NCBI GenBank assembly: GCA_029204225.1
Contig: CM055093.1
Location: forward strand, 26,426,066-26,490,065
From: Diphasiastrum complanatum
Lineage: Eukaryota; Streptophyta; Lycopodiopsida; Lycopodiales; Lycopodiaceae
Direction: 5' to 3'
Length of the DNA stretch: 64,000 bases
Part shown: piece by piece, positions 42,271 through 54,599 of the stretch
How the letters are laid out: each line of letters begins with the position of its first letter
Position numbering within the stretch: the first letter of the stretch is position 1
Notes under the pieces: model-generated
What the model saw: only the letters and a program-made list of their open reading frames with translations
What the model was told of the DNA's origin: nothing
Databases searched by the model: none
Made by a program: the position numbers and the translations under genes

Positions 42271-42555
42271 AAAATTTTAAGTTCTAGAAAACTGTGCTAG
42301 AGGATATAGAAGCTCAAATCTCAATCCAAAACCTTCACCATCAATTGTTGAGGTTGAGACTATGTTCTCAAGTTCGTAACTATTTCTTCAAAGCTTGACT
42401 ATCATAGAAAGGATGAGTAAGAAAGTAGTAAAAGTTGCTTGGTTTGCATTCAAGATCGTGTGTGATAATGTAAGTTTCAGAACTCTGCACAAAGTGTTTA
42501 CAGCAAAATAATTGTAGTATGTTATGATTACACTTTATCAGGATCTGACATGACC

Positions 42556-42578
42556 TTCTCTCTCTCTCTCTCTCTCTC
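42556..42578. repeat. Short (CT)n tract
   Basis: About 11 CT units directly before the low-confidence open frame at 42593. Confidence 0.9.
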
Positions 42579-42592
42579 AAAACTTCAGAGTC

Positions 42593-42856
42593 TTGTTATT
42601 GGAGCTGCATGGAGGTACACCTTATGGTAATGAGAACATAACCATGTTGGAATGTTTTCTATCTAACATAAACGATACTTCAGGCCCATACAGGCCCGCT
42701 GAGAAATTTGAATCTGAATTAGATGGTGTGCTGAATGCTCGTGCATGTGTGTTGGAAGGTAGCTGCCTGAATGCTGGCTTTTACACCCGTGCAAGTCCCA
42801 AATGTAAATACATTTGGTGTGTTGGATGGGATGGGGAATTGGTGAATCGGTTTTAG
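42593..42856 (+). other. Unassigned open frame in a locally less AT-rich block
   Basis: 87 codons with no recognised motif (starts MLLELHGGTPYGNENITMLE). It is Cys-containing but with no zinc-finger spacing. The block 42590-42960 has less biased composition than its surroundings, so it may derive from an exon or UTR. An opposite-strand frame (42719-42901) is equally open. Not called a gene. Confidence 0.2.
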
Positions 42857-42960
42857 CGGTGGGAGAAGAAGGTTGTGGCTTTTGCTCCAGAGCTGCAGCA
42901 ATTTCAGAGCTCAGATAGAGATTGACTTTTGGAGGTAAGCATCACGCCTTATAACGGCCA

Positions 42961-43905
42961 AACATATGATCAACCAAAATTGGCAGCTCTATTTTGATAA
43001 TACTGGAAACCGCCATTCTGCAGCGAATCTTCTTGAATTTTAAATCTAAACAACTGCTTTACGCAACAGTACAATATGCTCATTTGCGTTTTGAAGGTAT
43101 TTATACTGCCCGACTTGTTGTGGAGAATGTTTGTTGTAGGCTGATAGAAAGCGAAAAGTTGTAGATGTTCTTATTGCAATCCGAAACATTATTGCTTTTT
43201 GTCTATTGACTTATTACTAGATTCAAATTCTACTTCACTCGAAATCCTTCTCTCTGGTCTGTCGATATAACTCTTGAGACTTTGAGCATGTAACCTTCAA
43301 GATTTCATCATTTTAACCTTATCTCCAATTTTAAATGAAACGTAGCTTGTTAATTTATCAATCTTCTTATCGATAATCGTTCCCATGATAGAGAAAGAAA
43401 TATAATCATTCATCATTGTTCTTGCTTTAGACTTCTTCCCGATATCGAACTGTCTCCACGTGCATCTTGCGGGGTTTGTAGTGTTGGTTGTAATTGTCTC
43501 TAATGAGGAGCTATTATCTTATTTTTTACTTCCATAGTTTTTTTACTCTATAACATTTTCTGGTTTCTCGCTTCCAAGGAGGAGGTCTCATGCCTACGGA
43601 GTCCTGTACAAAGAACTCCTACTGCAGCTCTCAAAAGCGTGGAAGGGAGCGAGGTAATGTTATGAGCGGCTACACTAGGAACCCCACAACTGTTAATGAT
43701 CAGGAGAATCAATCGGTCCTGCAGCAAATCTCAAGTCACTCAACATCCCAGTGCGGCTGGACCTGCCGGGCATGAGTGAATGCATGTCAGACAATCCCAT
43801 GAATTACCTCCTTATCCCCTCATAATTACAGCCAATGGAAACATCCCTCATCATGAGCTTCGGCAGGTTCCTTGAGTGTGGTAGCGCAGGCAGCGACATA
43901 TTGCA
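42961..43905. other. No gene recognised
   Basis: Mixed composition. A short frame at 43590-43775 has no recognisable family. Nothing else supported. Confidence 0.45.
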
Positions 43906-44033
43906 ACTCCAAAAGATCATGACCCTCTTTTTAGCAGAAATTTGCTGCTGCAGAGCCGCGATCCATCGGACTCCAAAAGATCATGACCCTCTTTTTAGCA
44001 GAAATTTGCTGCTGCAGAGCCGCGATCCATTGG
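43906..44033. repeat. 64-bp tandem duplication, recent
   Basis: 43906-43969 and 43970-44033 are identical except for one base (CATCGG/CATTGG). Confidence 0.97.
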
Positions 44034-44679
44034 CTCTGCCGATCGTGCGCTTCAATTATATATCAGTGCAGGTAGATTTGGATCATTGCATGCAAGGAAT
44101 ACGAACGATCGAGAAGGTGGTGTGGCTGCGCTCCTTTACTGAGTTCTGCTTCGATAAACATATTCTTGAGTCTATTTACACCAGATAACATTTTTCAGAG
44201 CATAATAAAGAATTGTTAGTATCTGCCAACTTAATAAGGTAATCACGGGAAATGTTTTTGTTTGCAATGTAGGCTATTTACACCAAATAAGCTTTTTCAG
44301 AGCACAATCACAATTAAAAAAAAGTTACTCCTGAAAAATGTCTACCTTGTTGGGGTAATCACAAAAACATGTTTCTATCTTCTGAGTCTGTATACAATGC
44401 ACGTTTCTCGGGCTCTGTGTGCTACTTCCATATTGCATGGTTAATATTTGTGAGGATAGATTTGCACATGAGATCATAGATGGGCAACGAGCGCGCGCGC
44501 GAGAGAGATAGACACGACAAAAACAAAAGTTGATGAAAAACTTGCACATGCATATGTAATTAAGCGAAGATTATCAGAATGTAGGAAATGAAGTAGAGAC
44601 GATTATTGAACGACGACACCATCTTCAAAGAAAAAAAAAATTGAAGAAAGAAAGAACATCGCATGTGTGATCGCGTATA

Positions 44680-44681
<2 letters not shown>

Positions 44682-44728
<47 letters not shown>
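44682..44728. repeat. (GA)n microsatellite
   Basis: About 23 GA units. Opposite-strand Ser-Leu repeats are artefacts. Confidence 0.97.
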
Positions 44729-44731
<3 letters not shown>

Positions 44732-45119
44732 CCGCTGAAGCTTTTCCGGAGAATTCGTTGAGACATAATCGTTATTACACATAAAGACCAGCGCGATCGA
44801 TCGATCCAGAGGGAGACGATCAAGGAGACAAAGATCAGGAGGAGACAAAGATAGTGCACGATAGAGAGAGAAAAAGAGATGGGGGCGTCACATGATATAT
44901 GGCAAAGGGTCACGCGGCAAAAGACACAGAATGGGCATAGTAATACGTAAGTGCCTCTAGAGAGATGGAAAATGCCATGTCATCATTAACAATTGATGAC
45001 GTGGATTTTTGTTTTATTTTTTATTTTTTTAAAGGATGATGTGGAATTTTTTCCTTTCAAATAACTTTAAAATGGATATTTGCTGGCCTTATAAAAAGAT
45101 GCCAATAGTCAGAAGAAAA

Positions 45120-45726
45120 AAAGCTCTAAACTATTGAATTAGAAGCCGACACAAAGTCAAGAGCAATTATTGAATCCAAAGTCGAAGAAGAAGATGTTCT
45201 CTAAGTATTGCAAATGCACTAATCATGATATTCATGATTGTAGAATATTGAAAGTAAAGAATGCCACCAACCAGCAATTAGATCCACAGGCAAACGCAGT
45301 CACAATTACATCACAATCCGCAGTTCACGACACAAATGAAGGAGAGTTTATGATCAGAGATTAAAAAATGCAAGTCGATAATGCATGCTTTTTTAATTCT
45401 AGAGCCACTCAATATATTACCAATCATCGTGAACATTTTTGTTCCTATATGTCTCACAATACAGAGAAATTCGTTCATCTTGGCGACGATAGTACACACA
45501 CTATCGAAGGTAAAGGCACTGTAAGTGTATGCTTGCTCATGTGACACTACCAAAATCCTTCTAGGCTAAAGTTGTTTCCACTGTAGCTTATATTCAGAAC
45601 AAATGCTCGACTAAATGACTCCAAGACAAAATACCTTATGAAGTTTGGACAGGCTCCAGACCTTCACTATCAAACCTCTGAGTTTTCAGATGTATTGCCT
45701 ATTCGCATATAACATAGGAAAATCAG

Positions 45727-45766
<40 letters not shown>

Positions 45767-46520
45767 GGATCTCCACAATATCAAATCCATTTTTATTGAT
45801 TATATTACTACAAATAAAGCTTAAAAGTTTTATGGTCCAGTTAAAGCAAAGATATTCACCAGTCGAGATATCGTCATTATCAAGGATCGGTTTATCGACC
45901 TCAAACGCAAGGGCAAAGCTCAAACAATCAAACTATCGATCACTCCTATTTTTGACTCGACTATTCTTATCGAATGTCAAGTTGCGTCAACTTCAAGTGA
46001 GTAGCTTATCAACAATGAATTAGAAGAAAATGTTGCATCTCAGCAACAACAGTATCAAGAAAATAATTATCAACCTCATTCATCTCCCAGAAGATTGACA
46101 AGAGATCGCAGACCACCTAACAAGTATATTGATGAATCTGCTTGTTATCTCATTCAAGAGACAACTACTGTCAAAAAGGCACTTAGTCAGTCAAACTTCA
46201 ATCTATGGAGAGAAGCTATGGATAGAAACTATCAATCTCTCATCAAGAACCAGACTTAGTCTATGGTCGAATTACCTACCAACTAAAATGTAGTTGGATA
46301 TTTAAGATCAAATACAAAAATGGATGGAAGTGTCAATCAAAGCGAAACTCAACTTGTCGCACAAGGATTTTTTCAGGTCTCAAATATCCACTATATTGAG
46401 ATTTTTAGTCCGGTAGTAAAACATTTTTCAATCAAAACTCTTTTATTGTATGCTGTTGCAGCGAATTTGGAGATATTATTAATTCAATCAAGTTCAGTAG
46501 TTGTTCATCAGGAGTAGTTA
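45120..46520 (+). pseudogene. Ty1/copia gag-protease-integrase-RT remnant
   Basis: In order on the plus strand: gag end with a damaged CCHC knuckle (SKYCKCTNHDIHDC, 45190-45240, first Cys now Ser). Then a protease/pre-integrase block, NSRATQYITNHREHF and LGDDSTHTIEGKGTV at 45395-45540, with the catalytic D-S-G changed to N-S-R. The integrase C-terminus IPYEVWTG follows at 45630-45715. After a poly(A) run come the linker (LTRDRRPPNKYIDES) and RT start (ETQLVAQGFFQVSNIHYIEI, FSPVVKH) to 46480. Large internal deletions and many stops. Confidence 0.88.
45728..45764. repeat. Poly(A) run of ~37 bases inside the copia remnant
   Basis: A single-base run between integrase and linker coding. Either a homopolymer expansion or the tail of an inserted retroposed sequence with no body recognised. 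Its length could also be a sequencing uncertainty. Confidence 0.9.
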
Positions 46521-48054
46521 TTCTTCTTCTCCTCTCTCTCTCTATTATGCCATAGGCATAGACTGATCATTAATAAGCTATCGCGATTATAGTTTGTGTA
46601 AGAGTGAAATTTGTAGCAAAATTAGATGCGCTATTATTATAGTGCAATCAATGTAGACAACAAATGTATTTTTTTATCATTCAACAATACAGACTACATT
46701 CGCCAATTTGACACATGGCTTATCTTGTTTTACTATTTTTGTTATTCATGCTATTATGATCTAAGTTTTGATAATTGGCAAGGAAGCAATAGTTCTCTAT
46801 CATTTATTTTTTGCACTTGTTAATTGTGTTTATGATAGTATCGAAATAGTTTTGTTATTACATTAACTATTGTTTTTCTACAATCAAACTATCTAGTAGA
46901 ATTGTCAAAATTCTAGCTTTGGATTCATGATGCTATGTGTATAACTTGATCCCACACGTGTGGAGTCTGTTCCCACATGTGGACGTTAGGCCTAGGTGCA
47001 TTCAATTTGTTTAGATATGAAAAATCTTGATTTACATATGTGTGAACTAGTAACAAGCTAGTCAAGTTGGAAATTGCCATTTGGCAATGTTTTACTAGTT
47101 GATCAAGCATAGCCTTGTGAATAATGATGATTTTTCACATGTGAGAGGCTGTTTCCACATGTGTACATATTGAAAAATATCATGAGATGATCATAGGAGT
47201 TGATTGAGCGAGTTCCTAGAATTTAGAAAAATTACCTCAAATGAAGGAAAAACAATGTGAAGCAATAGTATCGATTTAGGAATCAAGGAGGTATTGGAAG
47301 AAAGAAAAGTTGATTCGATAATCCGAAGCCTATGGATGAACTATCGAGCGCAGTGGAATGAGCCTTCTCTCCTAGCGCATGACTACGCCTATCAATAATT
47401 GAACAAAGTTATCATGACGGAAGTCACGTTCAATCTTTCAGCAACTAACTTTGAAATCATTAGTACTAAAGTAATTTCGTAGCCAAATATTTTAGAATGC
47501 GAAGTGATGTATAGAATATTGCAGCGTTGAAGTATTCAACAAATCAGACGAAATAATAAGAGATTTATCATTTACAAATGACTATAGAGAAGCATACATT
47601 CTGACATGATACTGAACGCAATAAGAAGATAAATTGATTTAGTAAGGAGCATGTACAATTCAAATGATGAGAGCACAAAGCAATAGCAGATGAAAACCAC
47701 ATATTCTAAACTATCTCTGAGTAACTGAAAACTTTGTTTGATGCACTTCCGCTAATAAGCAGCAAACTCTAATAGCAATACTCTAATAGAGCTCTAAAAA
47801 ACTTCTATAGACCATAGAACTCTTTAATAATCAGCTATTTATACTTAAGCAGTTAAAGCTCATCTAGTAAAATAGCTAATCAGGTCGTAGATCGCAATTG
47901 GCAGTTAGCCGTAATGCGTTGTCATCCATCTAGTTAGGACTTGTCAGAAATTTACTTGCAAAGTAGTTAGGGCAAGTCTTTAGCTTCAAATCAGGTGGAG
48001 CAATAACTGTCATCCTTCGACATGTTCGACTCCTTCGACTTTTGTCAGAGTCAT
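46521..48054. other. No gene recognised; partly 3' LTR of the next copia element
   Basis: AT-rich. Repeated CACATGTG/CACACGTGTGG motifs at 46957-47165. The right part probably belongs to the copia LTR described next. Confidence 0.45.
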
Positions 48055-49757
48055 CCGATATGTCGGAGGTCAGAGCCACCCATTGAGCGATTCCCGAGTA
48101 TTTATGCAGACTATGTAGAAAACGAATAAAACTGCAGAACTGGATAATGAATGGATGTAGATTAGAGATCGATTATTCGGATGAATAACTCCCGATAGTA
48201 AAATAATCCAACACCCCCTTTAATTTGAATCTAGAAATGCCTTTACCTTAAAACTTAGTTTTGCACAAAAATTTATGTGTGCATCCAAGCTTAGTGCCTT
48301 AGTAAAAACATTAACTGTCATATCTTGTGTTTGACAATATTGCAAGTTGTCGAGAACTTTGCTTCTGACATAGTGATACCTAGTTTCAATGTGCTTACTC
48401 CTAGAATGAAATATAGGATTGGCTAAAACAATAGTACTTTGATTATCACAAAATAAAGTTGTCGGAGCATATTGTTTTAGATAAACGTCTAAAAGTAAGT
48501 TTTTCAACCATACTGCTTCCTTTGTAGCTTGAGATGCTACGATATATACTCATTCAGTAGAAGATAGAGCTATCGAAGTTTGCTTGCGACTGTTCAAATA
48601 GGACCATTGTTGACGAAGAATGTAAATCCAGAAGTAGATTTACGAGTGTCTACATCTCTGCCCAACTTGCATCTGAATAACCATTGAGAATATTGAGTTT
48701 GTCATTGTCAATTGCTCCATAGCAAATGCATAAGTCCATAGTAGCTCAAATATATCTCAAGACTCTGATCAGAGCTCTCCAATTTGAAATACCAAGATTA
48801 GTCATAAACTGACTTAAGGAACTGATTGCAAAAGCTATGTCTGGTCTGGTACAGATCATCGCATATATAAGTGATCCTATTATCAAATGATAAGGATACT
48901 CACGCATCTACTCCTTCTGTTAGATCATCTGAGGACATTGGTCCTTCGACAATTTGAGTCCATGGTCCATCGATGAGTGAGCTTATTTGCAGTTCATTTC
49001 TGGTCAACATATTGTGAATGTATCTTTGATGAGTAATATAAATCAACTTTTGCTTTCTGTCTCTTTGGATTTGAATACCTAGACAGTAATGAGCTTAGCC
49101 TAGATTGGTCATGTCGAATTCTAAAGACATCATTGATTTAGCTTATTTTATTAGATCGATACTGTTGCTGACAAGTAGTGTGTCGTCCACATTCAAAGTG
49201 ATAATAATAAAGGAATGTTGCATTGACTTGAAGTAGACATTAGAATATAAAGTGCTTGGTTTATAGCCATGATCGATAAGAAAAGTAGTGATCTTTTAAA
49301 ACCATGCTCTTGCAGATTGCTTCAAGCCATAAAGTGCTATGTGGAGTTTACATGCATGATTATGTTTGCCTTCAATATTATAAGCTTCGGGTTGCATCAT
49401 GTAAATATCTTCTTCTATAACTCCATTAAGATATGTTGTATGGACATCCATTTGATGTATCTCTAAATCTGCCGCAACATCAGATGACAATAGAAGTCTG
49501 ATTGAAGAATGTTTAACTAATGGACTAAAAGTCTCAGTGTAGCCGACATTATGTACCTGAGAAAATTCTCTCACGACAAGTCGAGCTTTCCTTTGATCAG
49601 TTGTACGATATGTCGGAGCCACCTGTTGAGTGAAGCTTGAGTATTTATGCATATTGTGTAGAAACACGAATAAAACTGCAGAACTGGATAATGAATGGAT
49701 GTAGATTAGAGATTGATTATTTGGATGTATCACTCTCATTAGTAGAATAATCCAACA
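48055..49757 (-). mobile_element. Ty1/copia element, minus strand, internally deleted
   Basis: Two direct repeats of ~150 bp, 48055-48213 and 49604-49757, both beginning on the minus strand with TGTTGGATTATT. They mark the starts of the 3' and 5' LTRs. The 3' LTR is preceded by PPT AAAGGGGG (48214-48221), and its far end lies left of 48055. The 5' LTR is joined directly to RT coding near 49604. Thus the PBS, gag, protease and integrase are all deleted. Confidence 0.8.
48220..49600 (-). pseudogene. Copia reverse transcriptase and RNase H
   Basis: Minus strand: KARLVVREFSQVHNVGYTET, FSPLVKHSSIRLLLSSDVAA, IHQMDVHTTYLNGVIEEDIY, LYGLKQSARAWF (49600-49296). The DDxLL box region (DDTLLVSNSID near 49160) is broken by stops. 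RNase H PTTLFCDNQSTIVLANPIFH, SRSKHIETRYHYVR and TKALS run to 48220. The RT active-site segment is recognisable only in fragments. A close relative of the plus-strand remnant at 45-46.5 kb. Confidence 0.9.
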
Positions 49758-49879
49758 GGAGGTGGGTGCTTATCTAGCATTGATTGGTGGATCCAAGGAT
49801 GATGTGGCATTCTCACACATGCTAGGCCTATTAAATCAACATAGCAAGTCAAATTGTACTTGATCTATATATATTTACA

Positions 49880-51210
49880 ATTCTTAAGGGGGTGAAGAAA
49901 AAATGTAGTCGTAGAAAAATCCATTAATAACATGGACTAATGATATGAATGAGAGTTTTGAGACTCTCAAGTACTATGTTTCTACAACTCCAATTTTACA
50001 CATTGTTGATCCTAACTGACCCTTTGTGGGGATATAGATGCTAGCGACTTTGATGTAGGAGTGGTCCTTTACCAAGACTATAGACTAGTTGTGTTTGAGA
50101 GCAAAAGGCTAGATCCTGCTCAGACGAGATATTCTACCTATGAAAAGGAGCCTTTTGCAGTCATTTACATGTTGAAATTATGGAGGCATTATATTTATGG
50201 TGGTAGATTTACTGTGATGAATGATCACCAATTCCTTAAGTATATACATGATGTTAAGGACCTTCATGTTTGTAAGGCTAGATGGTCGAAACTCATTCAT
50301 GAATTCATGTTCGACATTAAGTATCGTAAAGGTACATCGAACGCTATTGACGATGCCTTGAGTCGGTGGATTGGAGAGGCTAATCAATTATGCTTTGATG
50401 AAATCCAATCTGATTTGTATCTATCACTTCGGGATCTTTGTCAAACCGATAGATTTTTTGGTCGCATTGGGCTACATGTCCTAGCGGGAAATTCTAGATC
50501 TAATGATGACCTTGGGAAGAAGGATCCCAAGCAATCCCAAAATGACGAAATACTTGAAGACTATTCCATAAGAAATGGCCCACTTTTCCATAGGGGAAAG
50601 TTTGTGTGTTGGATAGGGAGGACTTGCGGGCCCAAATCTTGCAACAATGTCATGACAACCCTTGTGCTAGTCACCTAGGCATACATAGGACACTTGACCT
50701 TGTCAGGCAAAATTTTTTCTGGCCAAAGATGAAAGGTCATATTGAGGCATATGTTCAAGGTTGTAAACAATGCCAGCAAAATAAAGCACAAAGACTCAAA
50801 GTAGCCAGTCTTCTATATTCTTTGGAAATTCACAACAAGAAATGGAAAGGTATTTCTATGGATTTTAGGACTAGACTCTCTAAAACTGGGAACGGTCACG
50901 ATGCCATTTGGGTGGTGGTTGATAGGCTAACCAAGATGGTGCAAACTAAATCAATTGTTAAGGCATTTGAACTAGCCCAACTTTTCATCAAAAAGTTGTT
51001 CAGATAATATGGCTTGCCGAGATAGTCAATTTTTGATAAAGTTGAAATAACCCTTAGTCTTAGTTCTTCAGATCACCCAAAATATGATGGGCAGATAGAA
51101 CGTATCAATCAAACGTTGGCAGATATGCTTAGAGCACATGTCCTTCACCGACATTCTAATTGGAAAAAGTATCTCCCAATGGTTGAATCTTTGCACTCCT
51201 CCTCAATCTC
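49880..51210 (+). pseudogene. Ty3/gypsy RNase H and integrase remnant
   Basis: SFETLKYYVSTTPILHIVDP (49945), damaged DAS block (50035), VVFESKRLDPAQTRYSTYEK, MLKLWRHYIYGGRFTV, KARWSKLIHEF and DALSRWIGEANQL form RNase H to 50390. The integrase zinc finger CHDNPCASHLGIHRTLDL...CKQCQQNK is intact (50650-50790). The core ISMDFRTRLSKTG carries the first Asp, but the second catalytic block (SDRDSKF) is deleted near 51020. SSSDHPKYDGQIERINQTLA follows with the Glu. Homology ends at 51190. Confidence 0.92.
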
Positions 51211-52346
51211 CATCGCAATGTCTACGAAATCTTGAAGGACTAAAATTGATTCCATTCTCACTTTCCATATAGGAGAGTTTTATGAAGTCAATCTCTCACT
51301 AGCTTCCAAAAGAAATGATCCAATTGAAGCCATAACTAAGAGTTTGTGGTACACAAAGTACACACATGTGAGCAGTGATTAGAGGTGATTTTGCACATGT
51401 GTGCAATCTTATAGTGATGTACACAAAGTTTGATCAAGAACCAAAAAGATCTTGATCACTATTTAGTTCACTCTCCTCACCAATGAAGTTGCTTGAAATA
51501 ATGTCTTTGTTCAATTCATTAAGATTGAAGAACTTAAGCTTGAGCTAAAAATCACTTACCTCAGATCCAAAACACTAATTTTAGACTCAATTAGGCCTAA
51601 ATCACTTGAGATTTGGTTGAAATCTAAATGATTCAGTAGTGGTACTATCATTTTTTTTATTAGAGTTCAAATTACCAAATGTTTTCTTGTACTCTTACTA
51701 GTCTTAGATAACTTTTTTGGCTTGGATTTCTAGTTTTTTCTGGGGGATGTCACATTAATAGATAGACAAATATCGACACAATTTCTTTCAACAATAGCTA
51801 GTTGACAATTGCTAGGCTTTTCCCTTCAGTTAGTTCAAATGACTTTCATATTAGGAAAGAGCATTGATTTTTGTCACATAAGCCTCTTGTTGACCAATTA
51901 CATGTAACAATTTCCCCTATTTACTAATTTGTTGCTCTCTCAAAAATAACGTGCATAGACAAATACATGGCATTATCCCTATCACTAGTCTTTTTTCTTG
52001 CTGGATTATTTTTGTGCCCAAATATTATTATGGCCTTTTTAGCCACAAAAAACTATATATAATGACAACTTTTTGTCTATATTTTGAAGCTTGTAACTTG
52101 GCTTTATTAGGCCTGAATATAAACAAATTTGAGTACAGGCTCAAACATATTGAATCAATATGTATTATATCATTTCATTAGTTAAAAAATGATGCTTATG
52201 CACATTCAAAGAGTTGACATTCAAGAGCCTCTTTCAAAGATGTAAAACACATACTTATTACCTCATGTGATTTATATGCTGACATCTTGCGTTTTTTTTT
52301 TGATACTTTGATAGGTAAATGCATGCGCATGCTCGCGCGCGCGCAC

Positions 52347-52412
<66 letters not shown>

Positions 52413-54599
52413 ATGTGTGATCTCACACTTTTGGAGAGAACTCTCAAGCTTTGTCTTCACAAGTGAGTTCAAAAGACACAAAGCACAAATCAATTGGGAT
52501 TTTATACTCAATCCCACCTATAACATCATAGTTCTATTGTGTGATTTCTAAACTTGAAAGTACAAAGTAACTTGCTTTCATATTCTTTGTTGCAAGTACA
52601 TGACTTTACATGCTTCTTAACTTGAAAAACGTGAGCATTGTTTGGAGTTCCCTAAGTGTTGAAGGGCACTACCATGTACCTTGAAATTGAGTTATACAAT
52701 ATGGTGCTTTGATGCACAAACAAAACAATCGAAATATAATCGAACCTACGACACGTCTATTGGCACAAGAGCATATAATACATTAGTAGGCAATGCCTAC
52801 CTTTATTTATTTACAATTAATGAAATTGAAGATTCAAGTCCTATTTTTTTTTTGTTCCTTTAAAATGGTTAGAGGTAGCTTGAGATTTTCATGTTGGTGA
52901 TTTGAATTTTCATTGGGAATCTTCCAACATAGATAGATTCAATGCAAAGATGATGAATCCTAAGTTCTCTTATGACTATTATTGATCAAGCTTAGATTTG
53001 CATTCAATAAAAGGTATGAACACTACTCTATGTGTTTTGCAATTCAAAACTTTGAAGTGGGTGCGAAACATACCATGGGTATTATGACAAGAGTATTCAA
53101 CTATCACTAGATGAAAGTTTGCAATGGCATTTGTGGCTCAAAATTTCATGAAGGCACATGCATTAGATAGATGATAAAATATTGATATTTTTTTGAAAAT
53201 TGTCAATCAAGATAAAAAATCTATGCAATAGAGTTTTATGAATACTATACAAATTAGACTATGTGAAGGCAAAAGTTTGCGATTCAATAGTTTAGAATAA
53301 TACACACACATAAGACCAAAGCATATATTTTTCTAATAAACAAGACTGTATACACACATGAGAGCACAAAGCTTATGCATTGAGTGTTTTTAGTCAGCAC
53401 ATACCTCTATAAAAAATACTTGGCTCAATTTGTCATGTCATATTGCTCCTTTTCTTACTTTGGCAACTCAGAATAGATCTTAAGGAACATACTATTTCTT
53501 GTAGGTATCAAAGTTGTCACAAGCATCAGATCCATGAAAGTTTTATCAACTGCCATCAACTATAATTAAGAGTCGTTAACATCAAGAGTCATCAAGTGTC
53601 ATAATGACATCTGACATCTCCTACAAAAGCAAATATGCAAAAGTTATGTTAGTTATTTGTATAATATGCAACACATCCGAGACAAACAAGAACATTAATC
53701 GAATCATTTCATCAACGTCACAATTTTTTTCACTTAACATAAACAATGAAAAGATAGATTATTGATAATACACAATCTACAACACTTGCATCATCCACAC
53801 CAATAAAATCAAATGCATCGTAAGCTTTTGCAAGAGTACAAAGATAATGAACTATTGCATGTTGCAAAAACATTCTAAATAAAAATGATGCTTTGGATTG
53901 CCAATTTTCGCACCCACATATTTATGAATTTGGTTGTTGACATAGTACAATACTTGATCATTGACAACTACAGAATATAGGTTTTGGATAACATTTGTAC
54001 TCTAATTGCTTGTATATTCTAACTAAATAGTTGGACTTATAAACTCATTAATATGCATGAAAAGGTATTTCAATGCATTATGTATTATCTGCAAAAATGA
54101 AAAATGAATTGCTTTGTACTTATCAATGAACAAAAAGCCATATTCAACAATGATATCTTGTGTTGCAAGAAGGAATGATGTTGCAAATAGCATGCATGCC
54201 CAAACTCGACGTAATGGGCTCTCAGCCATGTATTCAACGCATGTGAAATTGTGAATATGCATTGAAATGGACTAGGTATCCTTCATGAGAAGGCTCGCTA
54301 CTGACAGTAGTAGGCTGAGCCGCGGTAGCGGCAAAGTTTGCCACAAGATCGCAGCTAGTCGTCAGATGAAGGATACTTGATGTAGCAGTTGCAAATGAAT
54401 GGTCGAGATTATGACTTTGTTGTGAGGCACTGGTAAATAAGGCTCCTCTTGACTAACCATGTAATGCCAGGTGCTCTGATTTTCTTTGTATTTCAAAGGC
54501 TCCTTCAGAGGCCAAATATGCACCTGGATTTCTCTCTCCATCATTACAAAACGTCGTTATGTTCTCTCTTTGAAAAACTAGCATTCTCTTTCCAAAACT
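51211..54599. other. No gene recognised; contains a (CA)n microsatellite
   Basis: AT-rich, no protein similarity on either strand. The only clear structure is the CA repeat. Small minus frames at 54023-54262 and 54362-54544 are unassigned. Confidence 0.5.
52333..52408. repeat. (CG)n/(CA)n microsatellite
   Basis: CGCGCGCGCG followed by about 32 CA units ending at GTGCATGTG. It gives Cys-Val repeat frames that are not real. Confidence 0.97.

Noticed and set aside
43835-44188. 117-codon plus-strand frame over the 64-bp duplication
   Set aside because: The duplication shifts the repeated segment into a different frame (64 is not a multiple of 3), so the peptide does not repeat. No recognised motif.
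52196-52517. Cys-Val repeat frames on the minus strand
   Set aside because: Translation of the (CA)n microsatellite.
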